Shown here: one piece after another, positions 55,779 through 64,000 of the stretch
Numbering within the stretch: the first letter of the stretch is position 1
Layout: the number at the start of each line of letters is the position of its first letter
Assembly: GCA_902141825.1 (NCBI GenBank)
Contig: CABFPG010000002.1
Span: forward strand, 372,001 to 436,000
Direction of reading: 5' to 3'
Length of the DNA stretch: 64,000 bases
Origin: Thalassocella blandensis
GTDB lineage: Bacteria; Pseudomonadota; Gammaproteobacteria; Pseudomonadales; Cellvibrionaceae
Position numbers and translations under genes: made by a program
The notes under the pieces: model-generated
The model's input: only the letters and a program-made list of their open reading frames with translations
Told to the model about the DNA's origin: nothing
The model's database searches: none

Positions 55779-56722
55779 GACCCAACTCCCACTCCCGATT
55801 CTGTCCGCCGGTTTTGACTCAATAGCGCCAGGCCGACTTTGGAATTATTTTGGCGACCCAGCAAGTTGGAAATATGGGAACCGGTTTCCACAAGTTCAGT
55901 TAAATCCACATGGGTGTGAAACCCCATTCCATGAAGCATATAAACCAGATCTTCGGTTGCCACATTCCCAGATGCACCAGGCGCGTACGGGCATCCCCCA
56001 AGACCGGCAATAGAACTGTCAAAACTACGGATTCCCATAGCAAGACCAACACTGATATTGGCAAGCGCCTGTCCATAAGTATCATGAAGATGAAGTGCCA
56101 GCTTATCGCTGGCGGTTTTCCTTAAAATCTGTTCTAACAAGGGCGATATCTGGCCGGGTGTGGCCACACCAATCGTATCCCCCAAAGATATTTCATAGCA
56201 GCCCAAATCCAACAGCCTTTCCGTAAGCTGAGCCACCTTTGCCTGACTTATTGCCCCCTCGTACGGGCAACTGACGATACAGCTCAAGTATCCCCTGACG
56301 GCAATGTGATGCTGCCTGGCCAATTCCATCACCGCAGCAATTCGGGTAAAGCTTTCCTCGATATCGCAGCCAATATTTTTTTCATTAAAAGTATCGGAAG
56401 CTGCAGTGAAACAGGCAATTTCTTTAACTCCAAGCTCTATCGCTCTTTCCATTCCTTTTATGTTGGGTACTAAAACTGGAAACGATTGCTGACCACTAAA
56501 AAAATCGCTGCTATCCAAGGCCTTATAGAGCGCATCACTATTCGCCATTTGCGGCACGCGTGCCGGATTGACCAGGCTTCCCACTTCGATACTGCGTAAT
56601 CCTGATCGGTACAGTCGCTCAATCAATTCAAATTTTTGTTCTGGAGACAATACTTTTGTTTCATTTTGCAGCCCGTCTCGTGGCCCGACTTCAACAATTT
56701 TTACCTGTGACTGTGTACTCAT
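55769..56722 (-). CDS. liuE: Hydroxymethylglutaryl-CoA lyase
   Basis: Final step of leucine breakdown: splits HMG-CoA into acetyl-CoA and acetoacetate. About 317 aa, TIM barrel. Seen: VEVGPRDGLQNE with the catalytic Arg, metal-binding HLHDTYGQALAN, and the Cys loop GGCPYAPGASGNVATED near the C-terminus. I start it at the ATG at 56722 (MSTQSQVKIVEVG); the frame is open 14 codons further up. The C-terminus is longer than usual (LLSQNRRTESGVGVGSCK) and overlaps the SDR gene by 10 bp. 86 bp follow liuD. Confidence 0.95.
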   Translation of the reverse strand: MSTQSQVKIVEVGPRDGLQNETKVLSPEQKFELIERLYRSGLRSIEVGSLVNPARVPQMANSDALYKALDSSDFFSGQQSFPVLVPNIKGMERAIELGVKEIACFTAASDTFNEKNIGCDIEESFTRIAAVMELARQHHIAVRGYLSCIVSCPYEGAISQAKVAQLTERLLDLGCYEISLGDTIGVATPGQISPLLEQILRKTASDKLALHLHDTYGQALANISVGLAMGIRSFDSSIAGLGGCPYAPGASGNVATEDLVYMLHGMGFHTHVDLTELVETGSHISNLLGRQNNSKVGLALLSQNRRTESGVGVGSCK

Positions 56723-56808
56723 CTCATTACTTACTCTTATTAACCTTGTAACTGCGCTATACAAACCCTTGGCTTATCACAATTCGTATACAGATTCTCC
56801 GCCAATGT

Positions 56809-58965
56809 TCACTGTGAACCCAGCGTTAACAAATCCGCTCCAGCTTCCACTAAGGCCCCAGCGGGATACATAATTTTTTCCACGACACCATCCTGTTTGG
56901 CACTGATGGTATATTCCATTTTCATCGCCTCCAACACCAGCAGCGCCTGCCCTTTTACAACGTCACTCCCTTCTTCGACCATGATTTCAATGACCCGTGC
57001 ATTCATGGGGGCAAGATAAGATGCATCCCCCTCTTCAGCGTCACCTTCACCGTGATCTGCCGGCGTGATTTGGAGCTCCACTGCCAACGCTGGTGTCAGC
57101 AAGCAATATTTTGAAGCCGTTTGATTCGCGGTTTCGGCGATTGCATCCAACGCGACTACCGGGAAACGAAAGTCCTGTTCATTACAGGTGACCGACAAGA
57201 TTTCTCCATCCCATACACCTTCCAGGTGATAACGCTCATTACCGATGATCAGTGTCGAGGCCATTGCTGTTTGCGCCTCATGGTGGTGTGAGTTAGTAGT
57301 GTCAACAGGGGCACTCAAGGAAAACTGCTCTCCCGCCAGAATAAATTCTGCCCCCATGTGCGCACTCTGATTTAATCGCCAGGCATGAAGACGTTGCCAG
57401 GGTGTTAACCCACCTGACTGTGTTTTGAGGGATCGTTCTGCCATCGAAAATCCGGCTGCCATAGAAAATCCGGCTTGCTGTCGATCAAACAATTTTTTGG
57501 CAATACAAAAAAACCAACAAAGAGCAACATTTACATTCTGTTTTAAGTGCTTATTGTGTTCAGCTTCATCCATCAATCCCGGATTATCCGCGAGAAAATT
57601 GGTATACAATTGCGCGGCCACAAATTGAGGGTGTGCAATTACCGTCTTGAGCCAATCCAGATTGGTATACACTCCAGCGATTTTGCACAGATTCAATGCT
57701 CGCAATAGTTTCTCTATCGCCTTCTCGCGCGTATCCGCGTAGGTAATCACCTTGGCCAGCATCGCATCATAATAAGAGCTCACCGCGTCTCCGCTTTCAA
57801 AGCCTGTGTCAATGCGCGTAGCAAGATCTTCAGGCGCAAAGGTCAAATGAGATATAGTTCCCGTACTTGGACGGAATTCCTGATATGGATTTTCAGCGTA
57901 CAACCTGACTTCCATAGCATGACCTTGCAGTGTGATCTCCTCCTGACTTAGCGTTAACCTTTCCCCATTGGCAACATTGATTTGCCACGCTACCAGGTCC
58001 ACGCCACTGATATATTCCGTTACCGGATGTTCTACCTGCAAACGCGTGTTCATTTCCATGAAATAAAATTGACTGGAATCCGGTTCAGCAGAATGGCTCA
58101 CATCGCCTTCGTCGTTTGCGCGATTCGCATCGAGTAGGAACTCAACGGTCCCTGCACCCACATAATCAATCGCCTGCGCGGCTCTCACCGCTGCGAGCCC
58201 CATCGCTGAACGCAGCGCTGGCGATAAGCCCGGTGCAGGCGCTTCCTCTACCACCTTTTGATGTCGACGCTGAACAGAGCAGTCACGATCGCCAAGGAAC
58301 ACCGCATTTCCATGCTGATCACAAAACACCTGAACCTCTACATGACGAGCGCGAGGTAAATATTTCTCTACCAGCATCACATCATTGCCAAAGCTGTTCT
58401 TGGCTTCACGTTTAGCTTCCACTAGCACTCGCTCAAACTCTTCTTCAGCAAACACCGGTCGCATTCCCCGACCGCCGCCTCCAGCGACAGCTTTTAAAAG
58501 CACAGGAAACCCCATATCAATCGCAGCACGCTTAAGAACCTCTACGCTTTGGTCTTCACCGTGATAACCCGGCACCAGCGGCACATGGGCGTTTTCCATA
58601 ATGCGCTTGGCAGCAGATTTGGAACCCATGGAACGAATTGAATGGCTTCGAGGCCCGATAAACATAATCCCCTCTTTTTCACAGCGTTCAGCAAAATCCG
58701 CATTTTCAGATAAAAAACCATAACCAGGGTGAATCGCATCCGCCCCTCTGGATTTTGCTGCTTCAATAATTTTTTCCTGATTCAGGTAGGACTCTGATGA
58801 AGGCGCAGCGCCAATATAAACAGCTTCATCAGCACTCTTAACATGCAAAGCCTGTTTATCTGCATCCGAATACACTGCGACCGTGGCAATGTCCATTTTC
58901 TTTGCCGTTCGAATAACCCGACAGGCAATTTCACCGCGATTGGCTATTAGTATTTTTTTAATCAT
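56809..58965 (-). CDS. liuD: Methylcrotonyl-CoA carboxylase biotin-containing subunit
   Basis: 718 aa. It carries biotin and carboxylates it with ATP and bicarbonate. Biotin carboxylase domain to ~450 (FIANRGEIACR-like start, VAGGGGRGM, RRHQKVVEEAPAP, EMNTRLQVEHPVTE), and a C-terminal biotinyl domain with VLEAMKMEY (biotin Lys). Two oddities: an acidic insertion of about 17 residues (NRANDEGDVSHSAEPDSS) just before the EMNTRLQVEH motif, and an in-frame 18-bp duplication (GFSMAAGFSMA; 57440-57475). Start ATG at 58965, overlapping the liuC stop by 4 bp. Confidence 0.95.
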   Translation of the reverse strand: MIKKILIANRGEIACRVIRTAKKMDIATVAVYSDADKQALHVKSADEAVYIGAAPSSESYLNQEKIIEAAKSRGADAIHPGYGFLSENADFAERCEKEGIMFIGPRSHSIRSMGSKSAAKRIMENAHVPLVPGYHGEDQSVEVLKRAAIDMGFPVLLKAVAGGGGRGMRPVFAEEEFERVLVEAKREAKNSFGNDVMLVEKYLPRARHVEVQVFCDQHGNAVFLGDRDCSVQRRHQKVVEEAPAPGLSPALRSAMGLAAVRAAQAIDYVGAGTVEFLLDANRANDEGDVSHSAEPDSSQFYFMEMNTRLQVEHPVTEYISGVDLVAWQINVANGERLTLSQEEITLQGHAMEVRLYAENPYQEFRPSTGTISHLTFAPEDLATRIDTGFESGDAVSSYYDAMLAKVITYADTREKAIEKLLRALNLCKIAGVYTNLDWLKTVIAHPQFVAAQLYTNFLADNPGLMDEAEHNKHLKQNVNVALCWFFCIAKKLFDRQQAGFSMAAGFSMAERSLKTQSGGLTPWQRLHAWRLNQSAHMGAEFILAGEQFSLSAPVDTTNSHHHEAQTAMASTLIIGNERYHLEGVWDGEILSVTCNEQDFRFPVVALDAIAETANQTASKYCLLTPALAVELQITPADHGEGDAEEGDASYLAPMNARVIEIMVEEGSDVVKGQALLVLEAMKMEYTISAKQDGVVEKIMYPAGALVEAGADLLTLGSQ

Positions 58966-59777
58966 CGCATCACCCACTCGGCTGAACGTTTTTCGAAAAA
59001 GGCTGTTAATCCCTCTTGGGCTTCGGCGGATACACGAATTTCGGCAATACGTTTACTGGTAAATTCCAGCAAGTCCTCATCAATTTCCTTGTCTGCCACT
59101 TCCGCCACCAGTTGTTTGGATGCAGCCATCGCTGTGGGACCATTGGCCAGGATCTTACGAATTAAATCGGCAATATTGTCGTCAATACTTTCACTGGAAT
59201 ACACCTCGGAAATTAATCCCAACTGCATGGCTCTTGCCGCAGAAAATTTCTCAGCCGTCTGAAAATAACGACGGGCTGCACGTGCTCCAATAGCTTCAAT
59301 AACAAAGGGACTTATAACGGCGGGAATAAGTCCCAGCTTTACTTCACTCAAACAAAAAGTTGCTGATTCGGTGGCAAATGCAATATCGCAACAGGCGATA
59401 AGCCCCAGCGCCCCACCATAAGCCGCACCCTGTACCCGCACAATAGTGGGTTTGGGGAAACGATACAAAGCCGCCATAACATCCGCCAGTACCTGTGCAT
59501 CCTGTTGATTTTCCTCGGCACTGTAATTCACCATTTTTTGCATCCAGGCCAAATCCGCGCCGGCGGAAAAACTTTTTCCTTCAGCCGATAGCACCAGTAA
59601 TCGCACTTGCGAATCGTCTGCGAGAGAATGGAAAATCTGCTTTAATCCTAGTAGTACATGCTCGTCGAATGCATTATGTTTTGCCGGGTTCGATAAAATA
59701 ACATGGGCCACTCCCTGCGCATCGATATTGTAATGCAGGTTTTCTGAGGCGGCCTTATTTTGCATTGTGTGCGTCAT
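58962..59777 (-). CDS. liuC: Methylglutaconyl-CoA hydratase (enoyl-CoA hydratase family)
   Basis: 271 aa crotonase-fold protein, placed in leucine breakdown: hydrates 3-methylglutaconyl-CoA to HMG-CoA. Family features are NPAKHNAFD near residue 30, SAEGKSFSAGADLAWM near 65, VQGAAYGGALGLIACCDIAFA (oxyanion loop and helix) near 120, and SEVKLGLIPAVISPFV with the Glu near 143. Order and context give the specific role: it lies between liuB (43 bp upstream) and liuD (4-bp overlap). The first Met is at 59777; a second Met four codons later is also possible. Confidence 0.94.
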   Translation of the reverse strand: MTHTMQNKAASENLHYNIDAQGVAHVILSNPAKHNAFDEHVLLGLKQIFHSLADDSQVRLLVLSAEGKSFSAGADLAWMQKMVNYSAEENQQDAQVLADVMAALYRFPKPTIVRVQGAAYGGALGLIACCDIAFATESATFCLSEVKLGLIPAVISPFVIEAIGARAARRYFQTAEKFSAARAMQLGLISEVYSSESIDDNIADLIRKILANGPTAMAASKQLVAEVADKEIDEDLLEFTSKRIAEIRVSAEAQEGLTAFFEKRSAEWVMR

Positions 59778-59819
59778 AAAATTTCAACTTAATAATATGG
59801 ATGCATTTAAATTCAGGAG

Positions 59820-61424
59820 TTACATTCGGAACACACCAAAATGTGTATCTTCACAGACAGGTTTAGAAGACACGCTCAGGCACAAGCCCAGTACATCCCG
59901 TGTTTGCGCGGGGTCAATCACGCCATCATCCCAAAGCCGAGCGGACGAATAATAGGGATGGCCCTCTTTTTCATAACGCTGAATGATTTTCTGTTTGAGT
60001 TCCGCGAGCGCCTGCTCATCACTTTGTGAACTCGTCGATGCCGATTGATTGGCTTTTACTTGCGCCAATACACTGGCAGCCTGTTCTCCACCCATCACTG
60101 AAATTCGTGCATTTGGCCACATAAACAGGAATCGTGGATCATACGCACGTCCACACATACCGTAATTCCCCGCACCAAATGAACCTCCGATAATAAAAGT
60201 AAACTTTGGTACTTTGGCGCAGGCTACCGCGTTTACAAGCTTTGCCCCGTGCTTGGCGATGCCTTCGGTTTCATATTTTTTCCCTACCATAAAGCCTGTG
60301 ATGTTTTGTAAAAAAACCAGAGGAATTTTTCGCTGGCAACACAATTGAACGAAGTGAGCACCTTTCAAAGCGGATTCACTGAATAAAATGCCGTTGTTCG
60401 CAATAATCCCGACGGGGTATCCGAATACGCTGGCAAAGCCACAAACAAGTGTTTGGCCAAAGAGCGCCTTGTATTCGTCAAACGCGCTGTCGTCAACGAC
60501 TCGCGCAATAATTTCCCTTACATCAAAAGGCTGTTTTACATTGGCAGGTATCGCACCGTAAATATCTTTTGCATCGAACCTTGGCGCTAGCACTTCTTTC
60601 GGCACTACCGCTGGAGGCGCAATATTGAGTCGTTGAACAGCCTGACGGGCCAGCGCCAAAGCATGGTGATCGTTTCTCGCATAATGATCCACTACGCCAG
60701 ACTCGCGGCAGTGAACATCTGCACCACCAAGTGTTTCCGCATCTACCTCTTCGCCAGTTGCGGCCTTGACTAAGGGCGGACCGGCTAAAAAAATGGTTCC
60801 CTGGTTTTTCACAATAATGGATTCATCGGCCATCGCAGGCACATATGCCCCTCCTGCGGTACACGATCCCATCACGACGGCAATTTGCGGAATGTTTTTA
60901 GCGGACATGTTGGCTTGATTGAAAAAAATACGTCCGAAATGTTCCCGGTCAGGAAACACCTCATCCTGGCGAGGTAAATTTGCCCCACCGGAATCTACCA
61001 GATAAATACACGGCAAATGATTTTGCTCAGCAATAGTTTGTGCGCGTAAGTGTTTTTTTACAGTTAAAGGATAATAGCTGCCGCCCTTTACCGTTGCATC
61101 ATTGGCAACGACCATACAGGGTTCACTGTTCACCAAACCAATACCTGCTACTACACCGGCTGCGGGAACATCCTCGTCATAGACCTCGTAAGCCGCCAAT
61201 TGACCAATTTCTAAAAACGGCGATCCTGGGTCTAGCAAAACATCAATACGCTCACGTGCGAGAAGCTTGCCTCTATCCTTATGCTTTTTTTGGCGAGCTT
61301 CACCGCCGCCAGCAATAATGGCTTGAACTTTAGCATTCAGGTCATCAACTAATGCTTGCATGCTTGCAGCATTGCTTTTGAACTCATTGCTGTTAACATT
61401 AAGCTTGCTTTGCAAATGTGTCAT
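59820..61424 (-). CDS. liuB: Methylcrotonyl-CoA carboxylase carboxyltransferase subunit
   Basis: 534 aa. It moves the carboxyl group from biotin to 3-methylcrotonyl-CoA in leucine breakdown. Carboxyltransferase domains N and C are complete: [23 protein letters not shown] near 50-70, [19 protein letters not shown] near 140, [16 protein letters not shown] near 175 (oxyanion), [10 protein letters not shown] near 360, and [20 protein letters not shown] near 410. ATG at 61424. A 194-bp repeat-rich spacer separates it from liuA; liuC follows at 43 bp. Confidence 0.96.
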   Translation of the reverse strand: MTHLQSKLNVNSNEFKSNAASMQALVDDLNAKVQAIIAGGGEARQKKHKDRGKLLARERIDVLLDPGSPFLEIGQLAAYEVYDEDVPAAGVVAGIGLVNSEPCMVVANDATVKGGSYYPLTVKKHLRAQTIAEQNHLPCIYLVDSGGANLPRQDEVFPDREHFGRIFFNQANMSAKNIPQIAVVMGSCTAGGAYVPAMADESIIVKNQGTIFLAGPPLVKAATGEEVDAETLGGADVHCRESGVVDHYARNDHHALALARQAVQRLNIAPPAVVPKEVLAPRFDAKDIYGAIPANVKQPFDVREIIARVVDDSAFDEYKALFGQTLVCGFASVFGYPVGIIANNGILFSESALKGAHFVQLCCQRKIPLVFLQNITGFMVGKKYETEGIAKHGAKLVNAVACAKVPKFTFIIGGSFGAGNYGMCGRAYDPRFLFMWPNARISVMGGEQAASVLAQVKANQSASTSSQSDEQALAELKQKIIQRYEKEGHPYYSSARLWDDGVIDPAQTRDVLGLCLSVSSKPVCEDTHFGVFRM

Positions 61425-61500
61425 AGTACGCTTACTTTCTTAAGTGGAAACCGTCAAGGTGTTTAGATTCAAGGTGTTTACTGCTGAGCACTTACATCTC

Positions 61501-61554
61501 AGCACTTATTATCAAAGCACTTATTAATAGCACTTATTATAAGCACTCGTATTA
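61501..61554. repeat. Imperfect tandem repeat in the liuA-liuB spacer
   Basis: AGCACTTATTATCAA (61501-61515), AGCACTTATTAAT (61516-61528), AGCACTTATTATA (61529-61541) and AGCACTCGTATTA (61542-61554): four units of 13-15 bp. A second doubled unit, CAAGGTGTTTA, is nearby (61455-61480). It lies within an operon, between two genes on the same transcript. Confidence 0.9.
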
Positions 61555-61618
61555 AAATACAGGTATCTAAGACTACATGGATTAAATCACCTAGTTTCCT
61601 GTGATGAATTTTTTCTAT

Positions 61619-62782
61619 TTACCGTGTTTCATTAAACAACTCACGACCAATCAGCATTCGACGAATCTCCGACGTGCCCGCACCGATCTCATAAAGCTTT
61701 GCATCACGCAGTAATCGACCCGCAGGAAATTCGTTGGTATAACCATTACCCCCCAAAATCTGGATAGCATCCAAAGCGTGTCGCGTTGCGCGTTCGGCGG
61801 TGTAAAGAATGACTGAAGCGGCATCTTTTCGTGTGGCTTCGCCGCGATCACATGCTTTGGCAACCGCATACAAATAAGAGCGTGAAGCGTTCATTTCGGC
61901 GTACATATCAGCAAGCTTGCCCTGAATCAATTGAAACTCGCCAATACTCTGCCCAAACTGTTTTCTGTCATGCACATATGGCAACACGACATCCATACAC
62001 GCTTGCATAATTCCAACAGGCCCCCCGGATAGCACCACGCGCTCATAATCCAAACCCGACATTAATACGCTTACGCCCTTGTGTTCCGCACCCAGAATAT
62101 TCTTTTCTGGTACCAGACAATCTTCAAAAATAAGCTCGCAGGTATTAGAGCCACGCATACCCAACTTATCCAGTTTTTGGGCACGGGAAAATCCAGAGGT
62201 GTTACGTTCAATAATAAATGCGGTAATACCTTTAGAGCCGGCCTTTACATCGGTCTTAGCATAAACCACGTATACATCCGCGTCCGGGCCATTGGTGATC
62301 CACATTTTATTTCCGTTCAGGCAATAATGGTCCCCTTGTTTTTCAGCGCGTAACTGCATACTCACCACGTCTGAACCAGCATTGGGTTCTGACATCGCCA
62401 ACGCTCCCACTGCACTTCCATCACACAACCCAGGCAAATATTTCTGCTTTTGCTCTTCTGTCCCGTGACGATGAATTTGATTGACACACAAGTTTGAATG
62501 CGCACCATAAGACAATGCCACTGAAGCGCTGGCGCGACTAATTTCTTCCATTGCGACCACATGTGCAAGATAACCCATGGCACTACCGCCATAGCTCTCA
62601 GCTACCGTCATTCCAAGCAATCCCATTTCACCAAACTTGCGCCACATGTCAGCGGGAAAATTATTCTCCGCATCAATATCTGCAGCTCGAGGTGCCAGCT
62701 CTTTACTGCAAAATCGCCTGACACTGTCTCGCAGCATGTCAACGTCGTCACCCAAGTCAAAATTTAATTCTTGATAATTCAT
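61619..62782 (-). CDS. liuA: Isovaleryl-CoA dehydrogenase
   Basis: FAD-dependent acyl-CoA dehydrogenase that oxidises isovaleryl-CoA to 3-methylcrotonyl-CoA and passes electrons to ETF. 387 aa, standard length. Motifs: [16 protein letters not shown] near 125, [17 protein letters not shown] near 160, catalytic Glu in [14 protein letters not shown] near 250, and [33 protein letters not shown] near the end. ATG at 62782 is 17 bp from the stop of liuR, so both are one transcript. Its electron partners are EtfAB and ETF-QO at 7.9-12.3 kb. Confidence 0.96.
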   Translation of the reverse strand: MNYQELNFDLGDDVDMLRDSVRRFCSKELAPRAADIDAENNFPADMWRKFGEMGLLGMTVAESYGGSAMGYLAHVVAMEEISRASASVALSYGAHSNLCVNQIHRHGTEEQKQKYLPGLCDGSAVGALAMSEPNAGSDVVSMQLRAEKQGDHYCLNGNKMWITNGPDADVYVVYAKTDVKAGSKGITAFIIERNTSGFSRAQKLDKLGMRGSNTCELIFEDCLVPEKNILGAEHKGVSVLMSGLDYERVVLSGGPVGIMQACMDVVLPYVHDRKQFGQSIGEFQLIQGKLADMYAEMNASRSYLYAVAKACDRGEATRKDAASVILYTAERATRHALDAIQILGGNGYTNEFPAGRLLRDAKLYEIGAGTSEIRRMLIGRELFNETR

Positions 62783-62799
62783 AAGATCACCGGAACCTG

Positions 62800-63171
62800 T
62801 TAATTAGCAAGCGCATCAATACAGCGCGCTTCTGCTTCTTTTAGAGATTTTTGAATGGCTTTTATATCTTTAAGTTGTTCAGCCAGTGCATATTGCTTTT
62901 GTTGAATCTTTTCCAGATAGGTTTTTAATTGCTTTTTATTATTGTTATCGGGGTTATACAGCTCGATAATTTCCAGGCTTTCATCCAAGGAAAAACCAAG
63001 CCGGCGGCCACGTAAAATAAGTTTCAGACGCACGCGATCACTGCTGGTATATATTCGCCGCTGACCTTCACGACGGGGAGCCAACAAACCTTTACTCTCG
63101 TAAAATCGAATAGTTCTTGGCGTAATATCAAACTCTTTTGATAAGTCAGAAATACTATAAAGTTGCGTCAT
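62800..63171 (-). CDS. liuR: MerR-family regulator LiuR
   Basis: 123 aa. N-terminal winged helix of the MerR type ([38 protein letters not shown], residues ~4-41), then a coiled-coil dimerisation helix ([29 protein letters not shown]) and a short C-terminus containing one Cys. In proteobacteria MerR-type LiuR controls the leucine/isovalerate genes, and here it is the first gene of that operon. A matching inverted repeat lies 185 bp upstream. ATG at 63171; the effector is not visible. Confidence 0.92.
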   Translation of the reverse strand: MTQLYSISDLSKEFDITPRTIRFYESKGLLAPRREGQRRIYTSSDRVRLKLILRGRRLGFSLDESLEIIELYNPDNNNKKQLKTYLEKIQQKQYALAEQLKDIKAIQKSLKEAEARCIDALAN

Positions 63172-63190
63172 AGGCTTTCCACTGCTTATT

Positions 63191-63242
63191 CACTTTATTG
63201 CTTCACTTTATTTAGCCACTTTAATCAGTCACTTAATTTAGT
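63191..63242. repeat. Tandem repeat, 4 x 13 bp
   Basis: CACTTTATTGCTT, CACTTTATTTAGC, CACTTTAATCAGT and CACTTAATTTAGT follow each other between the liuR start and its operator, in the expected 5' leader. Confidence 0.9.
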
Positions 63243-63355
63243 TAAGCAATCTAGCCATTATTTTTTCGAAAATACTTTTTTTAGTGCTTTCGCGAGACTA
63301 CCAGCTCAAAAAATATGTTTAATGATTTAACTACGATGATTGGATTCTAGTTTAC

Positions 63356-63373
63356 CTTTACGTAAACGTAAAG
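63356..63373 (-). promoter_or_regulatory. Candidate LiuR operator
   Basis: CTTTACG and CGTAAAG are perfect complements around TAAA, an 18-bp site. MerR-type regulators bind such repeats between -35 and -10 elements. On the minus strand TTGCTT lies just upstream of and into the site, and TAAACT/TAGAAT just after it. The site agrees in form with LiuR motifs predicted in other proteobacteria, as I recall them. Confidence 0.7.
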
Positions 63374-63464
63374 CAACATAAGCGCCTAATACAGGCTTTC
63401 AACAAAATATTTAGCATCGTTTTTTTGGAGAAAATCCAGCATGGACCAGCAGCTCCAGGCTAAA

Positions 63465-63504
63465 AAAAACCACTCACCAGCGATCCGTCCGGTGAGTGGT
63501 TTTT
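63465..63504 (-). terminator. Terminator of the leucine dehydrogenase gene
   Basis: AAAAACCACTCACC (63465-63478) pairs with GGTGAGTGGTTTTT (63491-63504), 12-nt loop. Flanked by A and T tracts, so it can work on both strands; it isolates the dehydrogenase gene from the liu operon. Confidence 0.93.
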
Positions 63505-63584
63505 ACGTTGTGAGAAATGGGTTTCCTGTTAAACACACGCGTTTTTTCTGAGTTTCACCAACGCGTTAACTTTCTCGCAAAACT

Positions 63585-64000
63585 TTAGCCGCCAACATTT
63601 ACACGCTGTGCCACAACATCTGCCGATAACACAGCGGCACCGTATAGCCGCTCCTCAGCAATAATGTTTGCAACCGTATCCGTCGCCTTCCCCTCTTTAT
63701 CTGCACGCACAAATATTTCCTCAAGTGTATGGGCAATATTCTCAACGTGGGCAGTCGACTCTTCCCAAGTTCTTTTTGTTCTCATGTAATGCACATGAAT
63801 TACGCCGCCGGCATTTATCACGTAATCTGGAGCATACAAAATATTTTTTTGACGCAAGGTTTCAGCAAATATTTTTTCATCCAACTGATTGTTAGCACAG
63901 CCTGCTATTACCGGCGCTGTAATAATGTTAATGGTATTTGCATTGATCGCCCCACCAAGTGCACAAGGAGCATAAACATCAACATCCAGCCCAGCAATTT
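63585..64000 (-). CDS. Leucine/branched-chain amino-acid dehydrogenase, C-terminal part
   Basis: Partial: the last ~138 residues, cut by the right edge. It belongs to the Glu/Leu/Phe/Val dehydrogenase family, which deaminates branched-chain amino acids to oxo acids with NAD. Visible are DVDVYAPCALGGAIN, VIAGCANNQL, ILYAPDYVINAGGVIHV and the C-terminal helices. These motifs fit the shorter leucine/phenylalanine/valine dehydrogenases rather than glutamate dehydrogenase. It would supply the first step of the leucine route completed by liuABCDE. A terminator follows. Confidence 0.9.
   Translation of the reverse strand, partial: IAGLDVDVYAPCALGGAINANTINIITAPVIAGCANNQLDEKIFAETLRQKNILYAPDYVINAGGVIHVHYMRTKRTWEESTAHVENIAHTLEEIFVRADKEGKATDTVANIIAEERLYGAAVLSADVVAQRVNVGG

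Larger units (their letters stand above)
63172..63584. other. liuR promoter spacer
   Basis: Holds a 4 x 13 bp tandem repeat (63191-63242), the candidate LiuR operator (63356-63373) and the terminator of the leucine dehydrogenase gene (63465-63504). No gene seen. Confidence 0.6.

Noticed and set aside
1-64000. CRISPR array, phage, insertion sequence, toxin-antitoxin or defence island
   Set aside because: The short repeats have no spacers between copies, and no transposase, integrase, Cas or defence protein motif was seen.

Overview
This is a 64 kb piece of a gammaproteobacterial chromosome with mid-range GC. Gene content and order suggest a relative of the Cellvibrionaceae/Pseudomonadales. 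From memory, several blocks follow Pseudomonas aeruginosa order: nfuA, metH, cysI and its DUF934 partner; nudC, fimL, a Na+/H+ antiporter, dnaQ, rnhA, a methyltransferase, gloB and mltD; then an oligopeptide ABC transporter. I saw no phage, insertion sequence, CRISPR array, rRNA or tRNA. Nearly all genes look intact, and two are cut by the window edges (1-301 and 63585-64000).

Layout. 1-5.4 kb: a partial solute-binding lipoprotein, two small hypotheticals, the periplasmic protease prc and the DNA-repair nuclease xthA. 5.5-7.7 kb: a membrane-anchored, degenerate hybrid histidine kinase. 7.9-14 kb: etfBA and the divergent ETF-quinone oxidoreductase gene, a small lipoprotein and tesB. 14-19.5 kb: gene-poor, with two small hypotheticals, a candidate small RNA, trmH and a DAHP synthase. 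19.7-27.7 kb: nfuA, metH, a DUF2970 membrane protein, a 38-residue membrane microprotein, cysI and DUF934 (sulfur and methionine metabolism). 27.8-34 kb: a CPA2 antiporter, a DUF3081-like protein, sohB, a membrane protein, nudC and fimL. 34.9-41.9 kb: nhaD, dnaQ, rnhA, a methyltransferase, gloB and mltD. 41.9-51.4 kb: an HDOD protein, then an M3 peptidase lipoprotein followed by oppA-oppB-oppC-oppDF. 51.7-55 kb: a large lipoprotein and a DODA-type dioxygenase. 55-64 kb: a leucine catabolism operon (liuR-liuA-liuB-liuC-liuD-liuE plus an SDR dehydrogenase), preceded by a leucine dehydrogenase gene that runs off the end.

Functional links. Isovaleryl-CoA dehydrogenase (liuA) passes electrons to EtfAB and then ETF-QO, so both halves of that route are present. 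A clear inverted repeat upstream of liuR is a candidate LiuR operator. The M3 peptidase lipoprotein and the Opp transporter together suggest peptide trimming outside the inner membrane followed by uptake.

Unusual features. The most striking one is that many intergenic spacers carry unrelated short tandem repeats with periods of about 11-16 bp, and one gene (liuD) has an in-frame 18-bp duplication. Other points of interest are a candidate structured small RNA with two C-rich segments (about 15415-15547), the pseudo-hybrid kinase, an insertion in the biotin carboxylase domain of LiuD, several strong palindromes, and a mini-ORF that overlaps the DAHP synthase start as TGATG. No defence island or clearly new multi-gene system was found.
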